Notes under the pieces: model-generated | Told to the model about the DNA's origin: nothing | Database searches by the model: none | The model's input: only the letters and a program-made list of their open reading frames with translations | Source of the DNA: Plesiocystis pacifica SIR-1 | GTDB taxonomy: Bacteria > Myxococcota_A > Polyangia > Nannocystales > Nannocystaceae | Reading direction: 5' to 3' | DNA: 64,000 nucleotides | Assembly (NCBI RefSeq): GCF_000170895.1 | Contig: NZ_ABCS01000037.1 | Span: 1 to 64,000, forward strand | Made by a program: the position numbers and the translations under genes | Shown here: in pieces, positions 15,377 through 23,783 of the stretch | Numbering within the stretch: the stretch's first letter is position 1 | Layout of the letters: each line of letters starts with the position of its first letter

Positions 15377-17203
15377 TCAATCGCCCAGGCGCAGGGCGCG
15401 AGCGTGGTCGGGGTCGACCGCGCCCGTCTCGGCGTCCATGAGCATGAACCACGCGTGCCACGGGATCTCGAGCTCGGCGAACAGCGCGACCAGGTCGGTG
15501 TAGTAACGGACGGCGTCCTCCTCCTTGGAGGCGGCCGCGTAGACCCCAAACTCGTTGCAGATCACCGGGACGCCGTGCTTCACCGCCCACGCCTTGACCT
15601 GCACCAAGCGGTTGCGCATGGCCTCGCGGTTGCCTGTGCGCGGGTAGTTGCGCAGCAAGTCGAGCTGCCAGGGCTCGTTGAACTCGGAGAAGCCAAAGTC
15701 CTCGCGGTACTCGGACCAGCGCTCGACGGAGTAGGGGTAGGGCACGCCGCCGGTCGTCCCCATGCCGGCCCAGCTCGCGCCCTGGTGAGTGAACACGAAG
15801 GGCTCGTAGAAGTGGAACACGTAGAGGACGTTGGGGTCGTCGAAGGGCTCGCGCTCGACGAGGGCGTCGATGTCGTACCACTTCACGTCGCCGAACAGCA
15901 CGGGGCGATCGCGGTCGTGCTCGCGGATCGCGGCGAGCATCGCGGAGCTCAGCTCGGTCCACTGCGCCGCGCTCGGCCCCGACCCGCCGGCGGCGAGCTC
16001 GGGCTCATTGAGCAGCTCGAAGAACAGGTCCGGCCGCCGGTTGTCGGCGAAGTGCTCGGCCACCGCCCCCCACAGCGCGACCATCTCGGCCTCGACGGCC
16101 GCGTCGCCGACGCGGTAGGAGCCGTCGTATTGGTGGTAGGTGATGGTCAGGCCGAGGCCGTGGGCGCGGGTCCAGGCCTCGAAGGCGTCGAGCACCTCGA
16201 ACAGGTGGGGGTCGAGCTGCAGCCCGTCCCCGGCGCTGCGCGAGGGCTGGTCGAGGACGTAGAGGTCGAGATCGATGGGCAGGCGGAGGCTGCGATAGCC
16301 GGCCGCGGCGAGGCGCTCGACGAAGGCCTCGCCGTAGGTCCACTCCCCCGTGAACGCGCCCTGCTCGAGCCAGTTGGTCAGGTTGTAGCCGCGGTCCAGA
16401 GAGCGCATCGCGGTGGCCTGGAGGGGGTGGTCGATGGCCATCGAGGCCAACTGCGCCGGCGCGGGCGGGGCGGGCTCGTCGAGGGTCAGGGTCCGCTTGC
16501 GGGGGCCGCGAGAGCCGGCCGGCAGCAGGCGCACGTCGTCGAGCTCGAAGGCCCCCTCGTCGCCGGTCTTGCCCCGCACCTGCCACCCGAGGGCCTGGGT
16601 ATCTTCGAGCTCCATGGGGACCTTCGGGCCCCAGCCGCCCTGGCGAAACAGCGCGAAGTCCAGGGTGACCGTGCGCCAGGTCGACGAGGCCGGGACCTGC
16701 ATGGCGTGGAAGTCGTACTCGGTGACGTTGGCCGTCTCGATGCGCACCTCGTGGGCGCCCCCGCGGTAGCTGTACTCGAGGGCCGCGAAGGCCCGCAGGT
16801 CCCGGTGCGGGCCCTCGAGGGCGTTGCCGATGCCGACGAAGGGCGGGTAGCTCAGGTTGCCCTGGTCCAGGCGGTAGCCGGCCTCGAGGGAGCGCTCGGA
16901 CTCGAAGCCCTCCCCCTCCATCTTCATCGCGTCGCCGACCCTGGGCACCTCGACGACCGAGCCGCCGCCGTTGCCCTGATCGTCATAGACGTACCAGTAG
17001 CCCCCGAGGGGCGAGCGGCCGTCGCCGTCTTCGAAGTCATCGACGAGCACGGGCTCGGCCGCGCTCGCCTCGAGCTCCGCCGCCGGGCTCGGGCTCGAGC
17101 TCGGCGTCGCCGAGCCCTGACAGGCGGCCAACGCCACCGCCAGCGAGGCGACGGGTACGGACCACGACGAGGGGCGCTCCCAGGACCATCCAAACGCGAC
17201 CAT
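15377..17203 (-). CDS. Secreted GH5-family glycoside hydrolase lipoprotein with N-terminal CBM11-like domain
   Basis: 608 residues, ATG at 17203 with TAGAGT five bases upstream. A signal with lipobox-like LAVALAAC marks export and lipidation. Residues about 50-240 resemble a CBM11/CIA30-type beta-sandwich (LVDDFEDGDGRSPLGG). The catalytic part is a GH5 TIM barrel. The acid/base Glu lies in FFELLNEPE and the nucleophile Glu in PVICNEFGVY, with YNLTNWLEQGAFTG at its start as in cellulase-type enzymes. It probably hydrolyses beta-1,4-glucans or related polysaccharide outside the cell. It stands alone, 32 bp upstream of the TonB-C-like gene. Confidence 0.88.
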   Translation of the reverse strand: MVAFGWSWERPSSWSVPVASLAVALAACQGSATPSSSPSPAAELEASAAEPVLVDDFEDGDGRSPLGGYWYVYDDQGNGGGSVVEVPRVGDAMKMEGEGFESERSLEAGYRLDQGNLSYPPFVGIGNALEGPHRDLRAFAALEYSYRGGAHEVRIETANVTEYDFHAMQVPASSTWRTVTLDFALFRQGGWGPKVPMELEDTQALGWQVRGKTGDEGAFELDDVRLLPAGSRGPRKRTLTLDEPAPPAPAQLASMAIDHPLQATAMRSLDRGYNLTNWLEQGAFTGEWTYGEAFVERLAAAGYRSLRLPIDLDLYVLDQPSRSAGDGLQLDPHLFEVLDAFEAWTRAHGLGLTITYHQYDGSYRVGDAAVEAEMVALWGAVAEHFADNRRPDLFFELLNEPELAAGGSGPSAAQWTELSSAMLAAIREHDRDRPVLFGDVKWYDIDALVEREPFDDPNVLYVFHFYEPFVFTHQGASWAGMGTTGGVPYPYSVERWSEYREDFGFSEFNEPWQLDLLRNYPRTGNREAMRNRLVQVKAWAVKHGVPVICNEFGVYAAASKEEDAVRYYTDLVALFAELEIPWHAWFMLMDAETGAVDPDHARALRLGD

Positions 17204-17208
17204 GCCCC

Positions 17209-17214
17209 ACTCTA
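17209..17214 (-). promoter_or_regulatory. Putative -10 box TAGAGT
   Basis: Reads TAGAGT on the reverse strand, five bases before the ATG of the GH5 gene. Confidence 0.45.
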
Positions 17215-17236
17215 CACGGCTCGTCGGCGCCCCTGG

Positions 17237-17242
17237 TAGGGT
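17237..17242 (+). promoter_or_regulatory. Putative -10 box TAGGGT
   Basis: TAGGGT lies eight bases before the ATG at 17251, in the short spacer divergent to the GH5 gene. Confidence 0.4.
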
Positions 17243-17250
17243 CTCGAAGC

Positions 17251-17856
17251 ATGGGCGAGCTCGAAGGCCTGGACCGCCACCTCCCCGCGCCGACGGGGTC
17301 GCGCCGCTACGAGCTCGCGGCTAGCCCGGGGGCCGTCGTCGAGATGCTGCACGAAGCGGGCTGTCGAGTGTTGACGCCCGAGCAAGCGGCTCGAGCCCGG
17401 GGGCCGAAGCCCTTCGCGGTCGCCACCGGCGAGGGCTTCGTGCTCTACAAGCCCTGGCGCTCGGGCCACGACGGCCCCAACGAGGCCATGTTCAGCGGCG
17501 ACTTCACCGTGGGACCGGCCGTCGAAGGCCGCGTCGTCGCCACGCCCCGCGGCGCCCGCCTCGAACTGCGCGCGCGCAACTTCGCGGCCACGCCAGACCA
17601 GCGCACCCGCGCGTTCATGGGCGTGCTCAGCTGGCTCGCCTTCGCCGTCGCTCCCCTCGCGATCGGCGGCCTCCACCCCGCCGCCCTGGCCCTGTCCGCG
17701 TTCATCTTCGTCGGCGGGATCGCCAGCACCCTGATCCACGATCGCAAGCGCCGCGCCCAGGACCTGCGCGAGCTCCTGGCAATCGTCGAGGGCTGCTACG
17801 GCCCCCTCGAGTTGCCCGAGGCCGACCCCGCACCGCACCGCCGACGCGAGGACTGA
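17251..17856 (+). CDS. Membrane protein with two transmembrane helices, 201 aa
   Basis: ATG at 17251. Residues 1-120 are a soluble domain with several beta strands (GEGFVLYKPWRSGHDGP, TVGPAVEGRVVATPRGARLEL). Two close membrane helices follow (VLSWLAFAVAPLAIGG and ALALSAFIFVGGIAS), then a basic/acidic cytoplasmic tail. The soluble part recalls DUF-type domains placed before paired helices in other bacteria, but no family is recognised. Divergent from the GH5 gene with only 47 bp between start codons. Confidence 0.75.
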   Translation: MGELEGLDRHLPAPTGSRRYELAASPGAVVEMLHEAGCRVLTPEQAARARGPKPFAVATGEGFVLYKPWRSGHDGPNEAMFSGDFTVGPAVEGRVVATPRGARLELRARNFAATPDQRTRAFMGVLSWLAFAVAPLAIGGLHPAALALSAFIFVGGIASTLIHDRKRRAQDLRELLAIVEGCYGPLELPEADPAPHRRRED

Positions 17857-17872
17857 CCGCCCTGAGCTTTGC

Positions 17873-17878
17873 TAAGCT
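17873..17878 (+). promoter_or_regulatory. Putative -10 box TAAGCT
   Basis: TGCTAAGCT places an extended -10-like TAAGCT six bases before the ATG at 17885. Confidence 0.5.
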
Positions 17879-17884
17879 TGCTCA

Positions 17885-19924
17885 ATGTCTGGCAGGGTTG
17901 GTGTCCGTCGAAGCTTCCTGCGCCCTTCCCTGGCGCTGTCCCTCGCGCTCGGCGCGTGCGGGGATTCGACAGGCTCGGACGATGAGAGCGACGACGAGGC
18001 CGGCGAGTCGGACACCGGCCAGACCCCCCTGCCCGAGCTCCCCCCGGACCTGTGCCTGACCCCCCTGGCCGTCGACGAGCCGCTGTGCAACGCGGGCCTC
18101 GCCGCGAGCCCCTGGGCCACCTCGCATCGTGGCAGCTACGCCCAGGCGTCCTCGGCCTCGCCCGCCCCCGCCCCCGGCGCGAGCCTCAGCGTCGACCGGG
18201 CCGAGGTCACCGGCATCCCCGTGATCATGACGGTGTCCGCGGCCTACGAGGGCGGCGAGCGGGCGATCTGGGCCGGCGTCCAGGGCCTCGAGACCGCCAT
18301 CGTCAAGCTCGACGGCGAGAGCTTCGAAGTCGTCGACCTCTACGCCCCCGCCGAGCGCGAAGACAACCCGCCGGTGGTCCCCCTCGGGGTGACCGGCGCC
18401 TACACCCTCATCGACGCGGCCGGCCACTTCGTGGTCTCCCGAGCCAACTTCGTGTCCTTCTACGCCGACGCCGAGGCGGGCGTGGCCGACTCGGGCATCG
18501 CCCTGGCCGGCCGCGTGTTCCTGCCCGAGAGCTGGCTGTGCTCTCCCGAGGACGTCATCGCCGGGGTCGGCCTGCGCTACGACGGCGCCCTGGTCCTGGT
18601 CACGGAGCAGGGCCAGGTCATCCTCACCCGCGGCGGGCCCGAGGGCTTCGACGAGGCCGCGACCCAGGTGTTCGCCATCAACGGGGACAGCTGCGGCGCG
18701 TCGCCGGACCCCGACGCCCTCGAGATCGTGTCCAACAACATCGCCATCGACGAGCGCGGGGGCATCTTCGTGGTCAGCAGCGAGGCCATGTACCGCTTCG
18801 ACGAGGTCGGCGGCGCCCTCGGCCAGACCTGGCGGGCGACCTACGAGGCCGAGGGCAATACGAGCCCCGTGCGCCTCGGCCCCGGCTCCGGCTCGACGCC
18901 CAGCCTCATGGGCACGCGCGCCGACGAGGACCGCTTCGTGGTCCTCACCGACGGCCAGGAGCTCATGCACCTGGTGCTGATGTGGGCCGACGAGGTCCCC
19001 GCAGACTGGGAGCCCATCGGCCCCGACAAGGATCCGCGCATCGCCTGTGAAGTCCCGATCCGCTTCGGTGTTCCCAGCGCGACGGCCTCGGTGTCCGAGC
19101 AGTCCGTGCTCGTGCGCGGCCACGCGGCCGTGGTCGTCAACAACCTCGTCGACGAGCCGACCATCGTCGAGGGCATCGCCGCCGTCCAGAACCTGGTCAC
19201 GGCCCTCGAGAGCGGCCAGGCCGACAAGGCCCCCAAGGGCATCGAGCGCGTCGACTGGGACCCCGCCACCCGCACCTGCTCGACGGTGTGGGCCAACCCC
19301 GACGTCAGCGTGCCCAACGGCATCCCGACCATGAGCGCGGCCACCGGGCTGATCTACGGCGTCGGCAAGCGCGACGGCGCGTGGGGCATCGAGGGCGTCG
19401 ACTTCGCCACGGGCGAATCGCGGCTGTGGGGGGCCTCGGACACGGAGTGCGCCGGGGACCTGTCTGCCTTTGGGCCCCTCGCCGGCGTCCCGGCCCTGGT
19501 CGAGGCCGTCGAGGCCGACCCGCAGTTTTGCGAGAACTCCCTCTACGCCGCGACCACGGTGGGCATCGACGGGGCCATCTACACCGGGACCCTCGGCGGG
19601 CTGACCCGCTACAGCCCCGACGCGACCTTGACCCTCGAGGCGAGCGCCCAGGCCGGGGCCGGCGTGGACCAGGCCATCGACCTGCTCGCGCGCGTGGCTG
19701 ACAGCCCGGCCGAGGCCGAGGGCGGCGCGCTCCCGCAGCTCGAGCTGATCCAGCGCGCGCTCAGGCAGCTCCTCGAGGTCCAGGCTCTCGCGGCCCTCGA
19801 CGAGGCGGGCGACGCTTCGGTCGCGGCCGCGATCGAGCAGCTCGCCATCGCCCTCGCCGAGGACACGGCCCTCGCCGATCGGGACGCCGCCATCGCCGAG
19901 GCGCTGGCCCTCCTCCAACGCTGA
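17885..19924 (+). CDS. Lipoprotein, possible beta-propeller, 679 aa
   Basis: ATG at 17885. The basic N-terminus and hydrophobic stretch end in ALGAC, a lipobox with Cys near residue 25, followed by an acidic Ser/Asp/Glu linker. The mature protein has repeated strand-rich segments of the type AIWAGVQGLETAIVKLDG, GGIFVVSSEAMYRFD and GLIYGVGKRDGAWGIEG. These fit a beta-propeller of the kind that reads out accumulated records. Scattered Cys residues probably form disulfides. The last 100 residues are Ala/Glu-rich helices. Surface or periplasmic; ligand unknown. Confidence 0.78.
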   Translation: MSGRVGVRRSFLRPSLALSLALGACGDSTGSDDESDDEAGESDTGQTPLPELPPDLCLTPLAVDEPLCNAGLAASPWATSHRGSYAQASSASPAPAPGASLSVDRAEVTGIPVIMTVSAAYEGGERAIWAGVQGLETAIVKLDGESFEVVDLYAPAEREDNPPVVPLGVTGAYTLIDAAGHFVVSRANFVSFYADAEAGVADSGIALAGRVFLPESWLCSPEDVIAGVGLRYDGALVLVTEQGQVILTRGGPEGFDEAATQVFAINGDSCGASPDPDALEIVSNNIAIDERGGIFVVSSEAMYRFDEVGGALGQTWRATYEAEGNTSPVRLGPGSGSTPSLMGTRADEDRFVVLTDGQELMHLVLMWADEVPADWEPIGPDKDPRIACEVPIRFGVPSATASVSEQSVLVRGHAAVVVNNLVDEPTIVEGIAAVQNLVTALESGQADKAPKGIERVDWDPATRTCSTVWANPDVSVPNGIPTMSAATGLIYGVGKRDGAWGIEGVDFATGESRLWGASDTECAGDLSAFGPLAGVPALVEAVEADPQFCENSLYAATTVGIDGAIYTGTLGGLTRYSPDATLTLEASAQAGAGVDQAIDLLARVADSPAEAEGGALPQLELIQRALRQLLEVQALAALDEAGDASVAAAIEQLAIALAEDTALADRDAAIAEALALLQR

Positions 19925-19957
19925 GCCGGGTGCGCTGGCCCTCGCTCGAGCTCGTGA

Positions 19958-19963
19958 TAGCGT
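19958..19963 (+). promoter_or_regulatory. Putative -10 box TAGCGT
   Basis: TAGCGT stands six bases before the GTG at 19970, the same spacing as at several intact genes, and supports a real gene start there. Confidence 0.45.
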
Positions 19964-19969
19964 CAGCGC

Positions 19970-20154
19970 GTGGGCGCGACCGAGCTCGATGCCCTGCGCT
20001 GCTGGCAAGACGCCCGCCGAGCCCTCGCCGAGGGCGCATGGTCGTGCCCGGCGTGGGCGTCGAGCTGGCCCTGGCCTTGAGCGAGGACGCGGCCCTCCCG
20101 GCCCTCGAGATCCACGCGCGCTTGCAGGACGCGATCGCGGCCCACGTCAGCTAG
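19970..20154 (+). pseudogene. Small gene interrupted by a frameshift
   Basis: From GTG 19970 the frame reads VGATELDALRCWQDARRALAEGA, a natural-looking helix, and then degenerates to a stop at 20078-20080. One frame over, from about 20038, the text continues sensibly as VPGVGVELALALSEDAAL... to a TAG at 20152-20154. Joining the two near 20035 would give a protein of about 61 residues. Either a pseudogene or a one-base sequence error. Family unknown. It overlaps the end of the convergent DUF4236 gene by 8 bp. Confidence 0.5.
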
Positions 20155-21220
20155 GCGCGGGGTTCAGCGCGTCCATCCGGGCGCGCGCGCTCAGGGCCTG
20201 TACCGCGCTCGCGGCAGCGGTAGCAGCCTCGACCGTGGAGGTCTGCAGGTCGATGCACAGGCCCGAGGTTGTCCGCAGCGCGAGCCTGCCATAGGCGACC
20301 ACGGGGAGCTGACGGTTGTTCTTGAACCGACGATCGGGGCCGCCGCGCTTGTTGGTGAACTGCCAGGTCTTGTCGACGACGCGGGCGTCCTTGGGCACGC
20401 GACCATTTTCGATGAAGCGTGTGGCGGTCGCCTCTGCCTGGAGCGAATCGTAGGGGACTCCAGCGAGGCTACGCCCGTCCCAGATCAACAAGCGATCAGG
20501 CAGCCACAGCAGCTGTTGTGGGCCAACGGGTACGGACCACGCCTCGATATCGAGCACGATGCCCGCCAAGCTGCCAACAGCGCTCCTCGTCGACGTTCGC
20601 CTGAGCAGAGTGTCGGCCCCAGCGTTTCGCTTCCAATCGCTCGTCTTGACGGAGTGATGGATGTGCCAGAGCCCTCGCGCCGACGCCAGAGCCTGACCGA
20701 CCTGCTGGGCGAGGCCCAGACGCGCGAGGATCTCGGGGTTCTCGCGGTCGTAGGAAAGCCCGCACGCGCGCCGCTCGTCCCGCTCCCGCCACCATAGGAC
20801 GCCTGCGACACCACCGAAGACAACCCCGACCACGATCCCCAGGGCCTCCAAATAGGCGTACGCGAGCACTGTAGCGACGAGCACGCTCCAGCCCAGCGAC
20901 TTGAACTGCTTCGCGCGTCGCATCCGAGTCTGGAGCTCCTCGAGGCTGTCATCGGGCGAGCTCGCAGCGAGCTCGGATGCCGTCGCCGTCAGGATCCGCC
21001 CCGCCTCCGACCGCGGCACGAGCACGTCGACGTGAGAGGAGCGCTTGGGTGTCCGCCGGCGTGGAGCCGACGGCGGGCTCAGCCGCTTGCGGTAGCGAAA
21101 CCCTCCGACCCCCAGCGAGACCTGCGTGCCCCGGGGCCCGACGGAGACCCGAGCTCCCCGTACACCGAGCGAGACTCCGAGTCCGCGCCGAGACTTGTTG
21201 AAGCGGATGAATTTCGCCAT
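20147..21220 (-). CDS. DUF4236-type membrane protein, 357 aa
   Basis: ATG at 21220 (MAKFIRFNKSRRGLGVSLG) is chosen because the N-terminal 45 residues form the typical DUF4236 beta motif (VRGARVSVGPRGTQVSLGVGG). The longer frame to 21358 adds unlikely sequence. Two membrane helices follow near residues 130-165 (FKSLGWSVLVATVLAYAYL and GIVVGVVFGGVAGVLWW). The C-terminal 180 residues form an alpha/beta domain (LLWLPDRLLIWDGRSLAGVPYDSL) like those used to track a stored value. Function unknown. Codon usage is less GC-rich than in neighbouring genes. Confidence 0.78.
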   Translation of the reverse strand: MAKFIRFNKSRRGLGVSLGVRGARVSVGPRGTQVSLGVGGFRYRKRLSPPSAPRRRTPKRSSHVDVLVPRSEAGRILTATASELAASSPDDSLEELQTRMRRAKQFKSLGWSVLVATVLAYAYLEALGIVVGVVFGGVAGVLWWRERDERRACGLSYDRENPEILARLGLAQQVGQALASARGLWHIHHSVKTSDWKRNAGADTLLRRTSTRSAVGSLAGIVLDIEAWSVPVGPQQLLWLPDRLLIWDGRSLAGVPYDSLQAEATATRFIENGRVPKDARVVDKTWQFTNKRGGPDRRFKNNRQLPVVAYGRLALRTTSGLCIDLQTSTVEAATAAASAVQALSARARMDALNPAPS

Positions 21221-21323
21221 CGCCGCGACCGTGCGCGACCGCGGGTGGTGGTTCGCGCCCAGCGAACGAGCCAGCTCACGCCCCCTGAGCAAACCCGCTC
21301 CCTTCCCCGCGCACGAAGGCGTC

Positions 21324-21677
21324 GTGCCCAAGAAAATCGATGACATCCTCCACCCCAAGCCTCAGCCCGACGCGCTCGAGGAGGCCCTCGTCGCCATCCT
21401 CACCGAGGCTCGGCGCAAGGGACTGGCCATGACCAAGCGCGAGCTCTTCCAGGCGAACCGCTTCAACTGGTTCGACGTCGCGCCGGTCGGCGAAGGCGGC
21501 ATCTTGCTCACCATCTTCGCCTCCATGGTCGACGCCGAACTCGGCGTGTCCAAGACCATGGACGAGCTGCGCGAGCAAGCGCTCGCCAAGCTCGTCCAGC
21601 AGGGCCGGGTGACGACGCGCGAATCCGAGGGCGAGACCTACTACTGGCTCAGCGCGGCAGCCCAACTCGGCGCGTGA
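21324..21677 (+). CDS. Hypothetical helical protein, 117 aa
   Basis: GTG at 21324 gives VPKKIDDILHPKPQPDALEE. Upstream in-frame ATGs exist but run into the divergent DUF4236 gene. The chain is mostly helical (ALEEALVAILTEARRKGLAM) with a hydrophobic central segment (ILLTIFASMVDAELG) and ends in a strand pair typical of a winged helix (GRVTTRESEGETYYWLS). A small DNA-binding protein is possible, but this is only an impression. Ends just before the repeat cluster at 21684-21867. Confidence 0.6.
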   Translation: MPKKIDDILHPKPQPDALEEALVAILTEARRKGLAMTKRELFQANRFNWFDVAPVGEGGILLTIFASMVDAELGVSKTMDELREQALAKLVQQGRVTTRESEGETYYWLSAAAQLGA

Positions 21678-21683
21678 CACCTC

Positions 21684-21862
21684 GAGTCTCTGTCGACTCT
21701 TGACGTCGTGGACGACGCCCCCCACGTCCACTCCACGCCCTCGCTCGCGGGGGCGACCACCTGCCCTCTCCCAGGCACGAGCTCCATTGCCCACCAAGCC
21801 AAAGCGGAGGAGCGGACAGCGACAAGCGCCCCCGGTTCCAGGCGGCTGTGGGGGCAAAGCAG
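21684..21862. repeat. Dispersed structured repeat copy A3 joined to element B1
   Basis: 21684-21731 is a shortened relative of A1/A2: a GAGTC/GACTC hairpin, then GTGGACG (21708-21714) pairing with CGTCCAC (21725-21731). About 21739-21862 (B1) is strongly similar, in inverted orientation, to 39808-39931. The cluster fills the gap between two convergent genes, and B1 ends three bases from the stop codon of the reverse gene 21865-23370. Confidence 0.8.
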
Positions 21863-21864
21863 AC

Positions 21865-23370
21865 TCAGCCCCGCTGCAGGGTCTCCACCGTCTCCCGGTA
21901 GCCCTCGTCCTCGCGCCACTTCGCCGCCAGGTTGCGCCCGGCGTCCATGGCGATGAACGCAGCCTCGACCAGCTCGGGGTACTCCCGCAACACGTCGAGC
22001 TCGCTCAGATCGAGGCGCGCGAGCCCCCGCCCGAGCAGCTCCACGTTCAGGTTCAGCTGCTCCTCGGGGAAGAACAGCTGCCCCCCTTCGACGCCCCGCC
22101 CCGAGTGCGCGACGAACTGCCCCTCCGAGCCCTCCAACATCGCGTCCACGAAGGTCGCGATCATCCCCAAGCCGCGGGCGTCCTCGGGCCAGTCCACGCC
22201 GAGCAGCTCGAGCACCTCGCCGCCGACCGTGCGCAGGCCGTCCTTGGACGCGCACTGTTGGATCAGCCGGACCGCGCTGGGCAACGCCTTGGCGACGACC
22301 TGGCGCCCGAGCTGGGCCAGGCTCGACTCCGAGATCAGCGCAGCCACGCCGAGCTGACCGAGCAGCGGCCCGAAGTACAGCGCGCCCAGAGCCACGCCCG
22401 CGAAGAACACCGGCAGCGTCAGCCGCTTCGCCCGCGCCCCCTGGACCAGATCATCGAAGGCCTCCGACGACACCAGCACGAAGTCGAGACCAAACAAGCT
22501 CGCAGAATTATTCAGCGCTTCGCGGAGCGCTCGCGCGGGCTCGGGAACACCCAGGCTCGGCAGCTGGGCAAAGGCCCCCAAGCTCGGCGGGATGTACAAA
22601 ATTGCTGCGTCGTGCTCCCCGACGGCCTCCCAGGTGATCCGCTCGTCCCCGGAGCGGGGCCGCTCGTGAGCGGCGCGCTGGCGCAAGGGATAGCGCCGTC
22701 CATCGAGCACGAGGGCGTGCTCGCCCCACTCCGCAGACCCAAACAGACCGTCGCTGTGCAGGTCGTTGGTGGGGTAGCGCATGTCCACGAGGTAGCGATG
22801 CGCGAAGCCGACGAGCATGCCGTCTTGCTCCCCCACCAGCACCACCTCGCCGTCCCGGTGGTAGATGTCGTCGACCATCGCGTCGATCTCGACGGCCCGC
22901 AGCCGCACGGGGGTCACGCTCGCGCGGGCGCGCTCGGCCACCACGCGGTAGGGCGCCGCTGAGGCCACGACGGGCTCGTAGGCGGCGCGCGAGTACACCC
23001 GAGACAGGTCGGGGGCGTACGCCATCCCGAGCGCGCTGCCCTGGTCCAGGAAGCCCGCCGAGCCGCGACGCCGGCTCACGGACCACAGCGCGCCACCGAC
23101 GGAGGCCGCCGTCACCACGCCCGCTCCGCCAATGATGAAGGCCCGGCGACCTCGACGAGGCGAGCGGGTCGAGCCTGGCTCGCTCGCCTCGCCCCAGCTC
23201 GCCGGTACTTCCAGCGGATCCTCGGCTCGCGCTCCGCACTGGGGGCACCACAGGGCCTCGACCGGGAGCGTCTCCCCACACGACACGCACGCACTTCGTT
23301 CACGGGTTTCCACACCCCTCCGGTGCGCCGCGTCGCCCGATGGTTCGACGCTCGCTCGCGGTTCGTTCAC
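21865..23370 (-). CDS. Zinc-ribbon membrane protein, 501 aa
   Basis: GTG at 23370 (MNEPRASVEP when initiated); a later GTG near residue 20 is also possible. A zinc ribbon (CVSCGE ... CPQCGA) opens the protein. A basic linker and one membrane helix follow (RRAFIIGGAGVVTAASVGG, about residues 76-97). The large remaining domain has mixed alpha/beta character and conserved-looking patches (EIDAMVDDIYHRDGEVVLVGE, LFFPEEQLNLNVELL). The ribbon is likely cytoplasmic and the big domain outside. Function unknown. Starts 59 bp from the divergent small membrane protein gene. Confidence 0.72.
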   Translation of the reverse strand: MNEPRASVEPSGDAAHRRGVETRERSACVSCGETLPVEALWCPQCGARAEDPLEVPASWGEASEPGSTRSPRRGRRAFIIGGAGVVTAASVGGALWSVSRRRGSAGFLDQGSALGMAYAPDLSRVYSRAAYEPVVASAAPYRVVAERARASVTPVRLRAVEIDAMVDDIYHRDGEVVLVGEQDGMLVGFAHRYLVDMRYPTNDLHSDGLFGSAEWGEHALVLDGRRYPLRQRAAHERPRSGDERITWEAVGEHDAAILYIPPSLGAFAQLPSLGVPEPARALREALNNSASLFGLDFVLVSSEAFDDLVQGARAKRLTLPVFFAGVALGALYFGPLLGQLGVAALISESSLAQLGRQVVAKALPSAVRLIQQCASKDGLRTVGGEVLELLGVDWPEDARGLGMIATFVDAMLEGSEGQFVAHSGRGVEGGQLFFPEEQLNLNVELLGRGLARLDLSELDVLREYPELVEAAFIAMDAGRNLAAKWREDEGYRETVETLQRG

Positions 23371-23429
23371 GCGTCAGCTCACTGCCTCGACACGAACCAA
23401 CACGCTCGGAGCATCACCGGACCGCCGCC

Positions 23430-23783
23430 ATGATCCAGTACGACCCCAGCGTCATCCAGTCCTTCGCCAACGGACTCTACGCCCAAGCCGACGAGCTCGA
23501 GCGGAGCCACGCCTTCTCCTACGGCGTGATTGGTTGCCTGCTCGGAGGACTCGGAGGTTACTTCGTCGGAGTCGCCGTCATCGACGATTGGGGAGCCTTC
23601 TTGGCACTCCCCGTGGCGGTGGCCGCCGCCGCCGCGATGGCCAAGCACGGCGCAGAGGTCGGCCGCCGCAAGGGCTTTGGCCTGCGCCTGCGCGCCCAGA
23701 CAGCCTTGTGCCAGGTCCAGATCGAGCTCAACGGCCGACCCCGCCAACCGACCCACGCCAGCGCCCACGCTCAGCCGCGCTGA
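23430..23783 (+). CDS. Small membrane protein, 117 aa
   Basis: ATG at 23430 (MIQYDPSVIQSFANGLYAQA); the upstream frame overlaps the divergent gene. Two hydrophobic stretches (YGVIGCLLGGLGGYFVGVAV and FLALPVAVAAAAAMA) form a glycine-rich helical hairpin. A basic cytoplasmic tail follows. It overlaps the end of the SIR2-CHAT gene by 13 bp, tail to tail. Membrane hairpins can be effectors or partners in conflict systems, but nothing here shows that directly. Confidence 0.65.
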   Translation: MIQYDPSVIQSFANGLYAQADELERSHAFSYGVIGCLLGGLGGYFVGVAVIDDWGAFLALPVAVAAAAAMAKHGAEVGRRKGFGLRLRAQTALCQVQIELNGRPRQPTHASAHAQPR

